A stretch of DNA of 27,016 nt from CAZWRV01 sp964636325. Its GTDB lineage: Bacteria > Verrucomicrobiota > Lentisphaeria > Victivallales > GWF2-50-93. Below, one piece after another: positions 21,480-27,016 of this stretch. Position 1 is the stretch's first letter, and every line of letters starts with the position of its first letter. The DNA is taken from contig CAZWRV010000089.1 of the NCBI GenBank assembly GCA_964636325.1, positions 1 to 27,016 on the forward strand, read 5' to 3'. The notes below the pieces were generated by a model. That model was not told where the DNA came from. It made no database searches and saw only the letters and a program-made list of their open reading frames with translations. A program made the translations under genes and the position numbers.

Positions 21480-22640
21480 ATGAAGCCTGAAATCAAGACG
21501 CACAAGCTCGGAATCATCATGAACGGAGTTACGGGACGCATGGGGACGAACCAGCACCTGATCCGTTCCATCGCGGCTATCATCAGGCAGGGCGGGGTGA
21601 AAATCTCGGAAGGCGAGGTGATAATGCCCGATCCTGTCCTCGTCGGAAGGAATCCGGCCAAGCTAGAGGAAGTGGCGAAGCGGGCGGGAGTAGGCAGATG
21701 CACCACCGATCTCGACGCGGAGCTCAAGAAGGACGAGAACATAATCTACTTCGATTCCCAGACGACGGACCTGCGCGTGCCGTCGGTGACGAAGGCGATC
21801 AGGGCGGGCAAGCACATCTACTGCGAAAAGCCGACCGCTACGAACACAAAGGAGGCGCTCGAACTCTACAAGCTGGCTAGGAAGGCCGGAGTCAAGAACG
21901 GAGTCGTCCAGGACAAGCTGTGGCTTCCGGGAATGCTGAAGCTCAAGATGCTCAGGGATTCGGGATTCTTCGGCAAGATTCTTTCGGTCCGCGGGGAGTT
22001 CGGATACTGGGTCTTCGAGGGGGACATCGTTCCGGCGCAGAGGCCCTCGTGGAACTACCGCAAGGAGGACGGCGGCGGAATCATCATCGACATGCTCTGC
22101 CACTGGCGATACGTGCTCGACAACCTCTTCGGCGAGGTGAGGGCGGTCTCATGCCTGGGCGCCACGCACATCAAGGAGCGCGTCGACGAGAAGGGCAAGA
22201 AATACGCCTGCACCGCGGACGACGCGGCTTACGCGACGTTCGAGCTTGAAGGCGGCATCGTCGCTCATTTCAACTCGTCATGGACGGTCCGCGTCAGGCG
22301 AGACGATCTCCTGACGCTCCAGGTGGACGGGACGAAGGGTTCCGCGGTCGCCGGCCTGCGCCAGTGCCGCATCCAGCCCTACGGCGCAACGCCGAAGGCG
22401 GTTTGGAACCCGGACGTCGAATGCCCTATCGACTATTTCAAGGATTGGATCGAGGTGCCGGAAACGGCGGCCTGCGAGAACGCGTTCAAGGCACAGTGGG
22501 AGCTTTTCCTGAAGCATGTCGTAATTGGAACTCCGTTCAGGTGGTCGCTGCTCGAGGGCGCGAAGGGCGTCCAGCTCGCCGAGAAGGGCATCGAGTCCTG
22601 GAAGAAGCGGGCATGGGTGAAAGTTCCAGGACTTTCATGA
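21480..22640 (+). CDS. Gfo/Idh/MocA-family NAD(P)-dependent oxidoreductase
   Basis: A 386-residue protein from ATG 21480. A GTG at 21378 would add 34 residues before the Rossmann fold and is rejected. The nucleotide-binding motif is NGVTGRMGTNQHL (15-27), CEKPTA at 115-120 carries the conserved Lys117, and GGGIIIDMLCHWRYVLDN (about 188-205) supplies the Asp and His of the family's active site. Such enzymes oxidise or reduce sugars and cyclitols, and some act on 3-keto-glycosides. It is 98 bases after the cupin and is the last gene of the XRE-cupin operon. With the flavoprotein and SDR on the other side of the regulator, it suggests a pathway with several oxidation steps on one carbohydrate. 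The ribosome site is weak (AAGGA 11 bases away, A-rich spacer). Confidence 0.92.
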   Translation: MKPEIKTHKLGIIMNGVTGRMGTNQHLIRSIAAIIRQGGVKISEGEVIMPDPVLVGRNPAKLEEVAKRAGVGRCTTDLDAELKKDENIIYFDSQTTDLRVPSVTKAIRAGKHIYCEKPTATNTKEALELYKLARKAGVKNGVVQDKLWLPGMLKLKMLRDSGFFGKILSVRGEFGYWVFEGDIVPAQRPSWNYRKEDGGGIIIDMLCHWRYVLDNLFGEVRAVSCLGATHIKERVDEKGKKYACTADDAAYATFELEGGIVAHFNSSWTVRVRRDDLLTLQVDGTKGSAVAGLRQCRIQPYGATPKAVWNPDVECPIDYFKDWIEVPETAACENAFKAQWELFLKHVVIGTPFRWSLLEGAKGVQLAEKGIESWKKRAWVKVPGLS

Positions 22641-22963
22641 TCCATGCCAATCTCCCGGCATCTTTGTCGCGAACTTTGTCGTTTTCCGGAGGGTTGAGCC
22701 GAGCTCAACTGCGGCTCAGCACGGCTTCGCCCTACATCGATTTCCTCATCGACAGGACTGCGAGGTTCGCAGGCAGCCACTCGTCTGAAACTCGATTCCG
22801 TTCGATTGAGGGTTGAATTCTGTTCAACCGTCTTCTCGGCATTCTTTGTCTATTGTCTTCGTCTCCATTCTTAGTCTTTTTCAAAGAGACAAAGACACGG
22901 GACGAAGATGGAGGACGAAGAGTCATTCAGCGGTTGGAACTCCCGCCGTGCGGCGTTCGCAGA
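22641..22963. other. Convergent intergenic region with hairpins
   Basis: Between the Gfo/Idh stop and the kinase stop there is no gene. GTTGAGC-CGA-GCTCAAC (22693-22709) and TGAGCCG-N10-CGGCTCA (22695-22718) overlap and cannot form together. GGTTGAA-TTCTG-TTCAACC (22811-22829) is a perfect 7-bp hairpin. None is followed by a T-run. From about 22840 to 22920 the DNA is low in complexity, with repeated TTTGTC/GTCTTCGTC and their complements GACAAAG/GACGAAG. These hairpins are the likely transcript ends of the two converging units. Confidence 0.55.
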
Positions 22964-25900
22964 CTATTCGGGCCACTCGATCATGAAGGTTACTGGGAAT
23001 GAATTCGTAGATAATAAGACTTCGTATCTGAGTGGGCGAATAGCAAGCGTATGTTCAGTTGGAATTGTTCGTAAATGTGCCATAAAATATCCTTGGCTCC
23101 ATCCTACGTCCCAAGATTCTCCCGAAATCCAGTGGTAGCATTTTTCATTTTGGCTCCATATGGCCCCGATTCTGAATGCGACTTCATCATACATGGAGGG
23201 TGCCAAGCGTTCCTTGGCGATTTGCATTACTGCGTTCATTTCCTCCTTTGTGGAGGGGCTGGCCAAGTAGCCTCCTTGCGACCGGCAGAATTCCTCGGCC
23301 TTTTCATAAGACATAGGTATCGGAACAAGCAGATACCTGTGCCCTCCCCATTCGTCCGCATATTTCTTGAGATCTGATTTTTCCCCTTGCAGTGCAGCTT
23401 GAATATCTGGCCAGATTTCGAAAAACTTATCAGGAGTATATGAGTTCAAAGATTTTAAGCTTTTCATGTTTTTCAAACTATCGAGAAGCGTCTGAGCTGC
23501 TGTTTCTGGAGAAAAGAAGAGTGAGCCCAATTGCATGTTGGAAATAATATCGGCGTTCGTCCCGGTAAGAGGTATTCCAGATGCTGAAAGGCTATTTAAA
23601 GGCATCCCTCTCAAGGGTGAGAAATCTGAGATCTTATTACCAGTGCACGAAAAAGCGACCAAAGGCATTCCGGCAAGCACGGAAATATCTGATATCTGGT
23701 TGCCTTCGCAGTTTAAGAATTTCAAAGGCATCCCTTTAACAGGTGACAGCTCTGATATTATGTTCACGCTGCACGTGAGCCTTTCCAAAGGCATTCCATT
23801 GAGGGGAGAGAGATCGGATATCTTATTAATATCACAGCTCAGATGTTTAAGCGGCATGCCACACAATGCTGAAAGGTCAGATATCTGGTTGTCATCGCAT
23901 CGCAACTCAATCAATTGCTTTCCCTTAAGAGGCGATAAGTCAGATATCATATTGAAGCTGCATGTAAGCCTAAGAATGGGCATTCCTTTGAGAGGTGATA
24001 TGTCTGATATCTGGTTGTGAGCGCAAACCAAATCAACAATTGGCATGCCTTTCAAAGGCGAAAGATCGGATATACGGTTATTGAAAAAATCCAGAGAACT
24101 TAATGACATCCCCTTAAGGGGGGAGAGATCTGAGATAAGGTTATTGGGAAAGGAAAGCTCTTTAATGTGCATCCCTTTCAATGGGGAAATATCGGAAATC
24201 TTGTTGCACCAACAATGAAGGGATTCCAATTTCATGCCTCTTAATGGAGCAAGATCGTTTATCTGGTTGCATCCGCAATCGAGAAATGCAAGCGGCATGC
24301 CTTTAAGTGGAGATATGTCTGCTATTCCTGCCTTGATTAGGTTAAGTCGTTTTATAGGCAGTCTGGAGATTGCAGAGAGAATCTCATCTTGGGTGGATTG
24401 GGGGAGGATACTGGTAGTGTTGTAGGTGTCTCTGCCTACAGTTATTACTTTTGCCCCTTTACGCAAGCGGTCAACAAGAATCTCTCGAATCTTCTCAGAA
24501 GAACTGGAGCCCACATCGATGCGTTCCGCCTCACATGCGGCATCAGCCGCATCTATGAATTGTTCCCTTTCAACGTGAATCTGGCTTACCTGTTCTAGTG
24601 CTATAGCATTAATGCGGCGGATCCTATCAGAGGTGTTGAAAGGAACATGGTTCCCAGTTGCAACTGCTTGAAGTATGTCTAGAGCACCATCTACGTTTCC
24701 TTGATATTTCTGGGACAACCCTAGAAGAAGCCCTGCCTCTATTCCCAACTCGTCATTGCCGTGTACCTGCATTTGGCCTCTGAAGAAATCCTCGGCCTCC
24801 TTGAAAAGTTTCCGACGCAACATCTCCCGTCCGGCTTCCAACGGAGAGACAAGCTGGGGGCTGCGTTGCCTGTCGACCTTTAGCTTATAGATCGATGTTT
24901 CTGAAAAATAAGTTCCTATCGCAAAGTTCCGCTGTCCCTGTCCAGCCAATATGACTGGATCGAAGTAATCAAGTTGGAGAATGCCGTCTACGGAGGCTCT
25001 GATAAACGAACCTGATTTTTCTACGGAAATAGTCCGTGTCTGGTCAGGTGGTCGCATCTGCCCTTTATTTGATACTAGGAGACTCCAACGCAGATCGCGC
25101 AAGGTGTCAAGTGTTATGTTGTTATCGAAACCATTATATACAATCCTGTAACCTCTGAAGCTGTCTCCTCCGACGGCGATGCTGACGCATTTGTCGCCGG
25201 ACAGAGTGCATTCGACACGGATGTCGTCGGCGACAGGTTCCTTCCAACGCATCACTGTCAGTCCGCCGCCAAGCGATCCAAGTCTGCCAAAAAGTGTGAG
25301 CGAACCGTTTTCGAGCTTAGCGGCCTGAGGCACCGGTATTTCCTTGCGCCCTTCACTTTCAAGAAGATTTGCCGGACAGAAGACTGTCTCGAATCGGTCG
25401 TCTATGGTTTTCTCCTTGGTGAAGTCGAATTCGCAAACGGGCAGCCATTCGGACTTGCGTTTATTTTCCTCTTCCAGCAGGTTCAGCTTTGCCGTGGCTT
25501 CGTTTTTTGCGGCTTCGGCGGCCTTTAGTGAAAGCTCGTTGGATTTTTCCCTTTCGCGCCGTTCCATCTCACGGGCATGGTGTATCGAGAACGCCGCCCC
25601 TGTGGTCAGCAGTGCGATCAGTGCTGTTGCAGCCGAGAAAGTTCTGTGCCTTCGGATGAGCAGCCAGATCTGGCGTGCGATCCCGGCATGCTCCGCCCTT
25701 GTGGCGAATCCGCCGAGATATGCCTCGATTTCCTTCTGGATATCCTTGACCGACTGATAACGCTCCTGCTTGTTTATGGACATCGCCTTCATCGCCACCG
25801 AGGATAGCGCCGGCGGGATGCGGCCTCCCGGGAGATGCCGGAGCGGATTGTCCCTGTCGTGTTCGTATTTCTCGGCCGGATCTATCTGGCCTTGGACAAC

Positions 25901-26857
25901 CTTGAGAAGTATGGCGTTCACGCTGCTGCCCGAGACCGGAGGGTGCAGTGTGAGGATGCTGTAGAGGATGGCGCCGAGCGAATAGATGTCGGACTGGCGG
26001 TCGATCTCGGAGACTTTGCCGTAAGCCTGCTCCGGGGCCATGTAGAGAGGCGTCCCCATGACGGCGCCGTCCAATGTGGCCGCCGCGCCCTGGGCTGCCT
26101 CGCCGACGCGCGCCGAGTCTATGATAGTCGTCTGCTTCGACTTCGCGGCTTCTTGCTCACTGGGATCCTTGTCGTCGCGGGCCAGGACCTTGCCGAGGCC
26201 CCAGTCCATGACGAGCACCTCGCCGAACTCGCCGACCATGATGTTCTCCGGCTTGAGGTCGCGGTGGACGACGTTTTTCATGTGCGCGAAGGCGACGGCG
26301 TCGCATGCCTTGAGAAATATCGCGAGGAGCTGTCCGAGAGGATATTTAGCTGTGACCGCGGCGTCGCCCGTCCTGATCCCTTCGAGTATGGCGTCGAGCG
26401 TCACCCCCTTGACGAGCTTCATCGTGTAGAAGACGCTGCCGTGAGCGTCGACTCCGAGCTCGTGGACGGGCACGATGCTGGGGTGCTCCATCTGGCCGGT
26501 GATCTGGGCCTCCTCGATGAAGCGCAGAATTTTGGCGTCGTCCGCCTTCTTGGGGTCAAGGAGGACCTTCATCGCGACCGTACGGCGGATGTTGAGGTCC
26601 TTCGCCTTAAGGATGGCGCCCATTCCGCCTTTTGCGACGACCTTGCCGATCTCGTATCTGCGGCCTGCCTGGTCGACCAGGACGCTGGAGGCAGAGATGC
26701 ATGAGGAAGATTTCCCCTTTTCGTCGAGAACCACGCCGCCCTTAATGCCGCGTGCGTCAAGCAGCTGCGTGATGGTCAGCCGGCCGCGCTCGATATCCGT
26801 GTCCAGCGTAGGCTTCAGTTCGCCAGGGTCGAGACTGTCGTCAGGCTTGTCTTCCAT
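22964..26857 (-). CDS. Transmembrane Ser/Thr kinase with jelly-roll, TPR-like, LRR and C-type-lectin-like domains
   Basis: A 1297-residue protein. The Hanks-type kinase domain spans about 68-385: glycine loop AKGGMGA (75-81), Lys97 in AMK, HRDLKPEN from 198 with Asp200, MDWG (Asp218; DWG in place of DFG) and GTPLYMAPEQ (268-277), so all catalytic residues are present. A transmembrane helix is at about 407-425, then a charged coiled coil to 470. Beyond it come a jelly-roll domain like DUF1080/LamG (about 475-665), helical TPR-like repeats (about 680-790), twelve 21-residue LRRs (845-1096) and a C-type-lectin-like end (1170-1297: GHRYLLV, FCRSQGGYLA, FRIGAIW, YHWISGESW, FMIEW). The kinase should face the cytoplasm and some 870 residues the outside, giving a receptor-like sensor. 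No partner gene is adjacent. There is no ribosome site before the ATG; a promoter almost abuts it. Confidence 0.9.
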   Translation of the reverse strand: MEDKPDDSLDPGELKPTLDTDIERGRLTITQLLDARGIKGGVVLDEKGKSSSCISASSVLVDQAGRRYEIGKVVAKGGMGAILKAKDLNIRRTVAMKVLLDPKKADDAKILRFIEEAQITGQMEHPSIVPVHELGVDAHGSVFYTMKLVKGVTLDAILEGIRTGDAAVTAKYPLGQLLAIFLKACDAVAFAHMKNVVHRDLKPENIMVGEFGEVLVMDWGLGKVLARDDKDPSEQEAAKSKQTTIIDSARVGEAAQGAAATLDGAVMGTPLYMAPEQAYGKVSEIDRQSDIYSLGAILYSILTLHPPVSGSSVNAILLKVVQGQIDPAEKYEHDRDNPLRHLPGGRIPPALSSVAMKAMSINKQERYQSVKDIQKEIEAYLGGFATRAEHAGIARQIWLLIRRHRTFSAATALIALLTTGAAFSIHHAREMERREREKSNELSLKAAEAAKNEATAKLNLLEEENKRKSEWLPVCEFDFTKEKTIDDRFETVFCPANLLESEGRKEIPVPQAAKLENGSLTLFGRLGSLGGGLTVMRWKEPVADDIRVECTLSGDKCVSIAVGGDSFRGYRIVYNGFDNNITLDTLRDLRWSLLVSNKGQMRPPDQTRTISVEKSGSFIRASVDGILQLDYFDPVILAGQGQRNFAIGTYFSETSIYKLKVDRQRSPQLVSPLEAGREMLRRKLFKEAEDFFRGQMQVHGNDELGIEAGLLLGLSQKYQGNVDGALDILQAVATGNHVPFNTSDRIRRINAIALEQVSQIHVEREQFIDAADAACEAERIDVGSSSSEKIREILVDRLRKGAKVITVGRDTYNTTSILPQSTQDEILSAISRLPIKRLNLIKAGIADISPLKGMPLAFLDCGCNQINDLAPLRGMKLESLHCWCNKISDISPLKGMHIKELSFPNNLISDLSPLKGMSLSSLDFFNNRISDLSPLKGMPIVDLVCAHNQISDISPLKGMPILRLTCSFNMISDLSPLKGKQLIELRCDDNQISDLSALCGMPLKHLSCDINKISDLSPLNGMPLERLTCSVNIISELSPVKGMPLKFLNCEGNQISDISVLAGMPLVAFSCTGNKISDFSPLRGMPLNSLSASGIPLTGTNADIISNMQLGSLFFSPETAAQTLLDSLKNMKSLKSLNSYTPDKFFEIWPDIQAALQGEKSDLKKYADEWGGHRYLLVPIPMSYEKAEEFCRSQGGYLASPSTKEEMNAVMQIAKERLAPSMYDEVAFRIGAIWSQNEKCYHWISGESWDVGWSQGYFMAHLRTIPTEHTLAIRPLRYEVLLSTNSFPVTFMIEWPE
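23570..24325 (-). repeat. Twelve 63-bp leucine-rich repeat units within the kinase gene
   Basis: Each unit encodes 21 residues of the form ISDLSPLKGMPLxxLxCxxNx. Spacing is exact for all twelve units with no insertion. Nine units have Cys at the LxC position. The nucleotide repeats are clear but diverged; the variable residues lie after GMPL, on the predicted solvent-facing strand. SDS22/internalin-type LRRs are the nearest known class. Confidence 0.9.
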
Positions 26858-26866
26858 GATGCAATT

Positions 26867-26894
26867 AATATAACTTTACATGGAGTGATTGCAA
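26867..26894 (-). promoter_or_regulatory. Promoter of the receptor-like kinase, possibly leaderless
   Basis: On the minus strand TTGCAA (26894-26889) and TATATT (26872-26867) are 16 bases apart. Transcription would begin near 26860, only about three bases before the ATG at 26857. This agrees with the absence of a Shine-Dalgarno sequence. Confidence 0.5.
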
Positions 26895-26937
26895 AGGCTG
26901 GGTTTTATCGCTTGGATGTCGGTAGATTTGCTCCTCT

Positions 26938-27013
26938 GAAACTCGCCGCAAGTAACGCAGACATTCCTGTCTGCGGCATCGCAGGTAGGAATACCTGCGC
27001 TACTTTAAGTTTC
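26938..27013. repeat. Paired-hairpin (REP-like) element at the window edge
   Basis: Hairpin 1 is CGCAGACA-TTCC-TGTCTGCG (26956-26975) and hairpin 2 is CGCAGGTA-GGAA-TACCTGCG (26980-26999), both perfect 8-bp stems. The reverse complement of hairpin 2 equals hairpin 1 except for paired, stem-preserving changes. AAGTA (26950-26954) and TACTT (27001-27005) flank the pair, and GAAACT (26938-26943) and AGTTTC (27008-27013) flank those. The element may continue beyond the window. Confidence 0.75.
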
Positions 27014-27016
27014 TCC

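Noticed and set aside
25835..26704. Plus-strand 289-codon frame
   Set aside because: Antisense to the kinase catalytic domain.
22964..26857. Anti-phage or toxin system built on the kinase
   Set aside because: No partner effector, nuclease or mobile-element gene is adjacent; a sensory receptor is the simpler reading.

Overview
The window reads as chromosomal DNA of a GC-rich bacterium. The mix of genes points to the PVC group, and most likely to a Lentisphaerota/Kiritimatiellota-type lineage. That mix is a very large secreted beta-propeller lipoprotein, Asp-box (sialidase-like) enzymes beside a DUF6259-type glycosidase, AraC-cupin and XRE-cupin regulators, and a planctomycete-style Ser/Thr kinase with a DWG motif and a huge sensory C-terminus. 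This placement is inference from gene content; no rRNA or other marker fixes it. I see no tRNA, rRNA, CRISPR array, complete insertion sequence or phage gene.

Layout. (1) 1-5778: structured non-coding DNA, then two translationally coupled minus-strand genes for exported beta-propeller proteins; the larger is a lipoprotein with a FlgD-like domain and a CBM9/DOMON-like C-terminus. (2) 5976-8658: the conserved housekeeping operon rpsP-khpA-trmD-rplS-rnhB (minus strand), with a good promoter near 8780 and hairpins or inverted repeats in three of its spacers or borders. (3) 8815-9756: a UDP-glucuronate decarboxylase-type SDR, preceded by a large inverted repeat. (4) 10052-16943: a catabolic locus. 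An AraC regulator is divergent from an MFS importer, which is followed by two Asp-box propeller enzymes and a DUF6259-like TIM-barrel glycosidase. None of the three enzymes has a signal peptide, so the substrate is probably small and handled inside the cell after import. Two decayed pieces of another sialidase-like gene flank the enzyme genes. (5) 17229-22640: a fumarate-reductase-type flavoprotein and an SDR dehydrogenase on the minus strand, divergent from an XRE-cupin regulator, a small cupin and a Gfo/Idh/MocA oxidoreductase. This is probably a second sugar or sugar-acid oxidation module. (6) 22964-26857: a transmembrane Hanks-type kinase with a jelly-roll domain, TPR-like helices, twelve 21-residue leucine-rich repeats and a C-type-lectin-like end.

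The intergenic DNA is unusually structured. It holds several long inverted repeats, a 15-unit heptamer array, degenerate micro-repeats of other kinds, and a paired hairpin element at the right edge. The most interesting items are the receptor-like kinase, the AraC/MFS/Asp-box/DUF6259 locus with its relic gene pieces, and the family of intergenic inverted repeats, two of which sit where they could affect expression of the ribosomal-protein operon.
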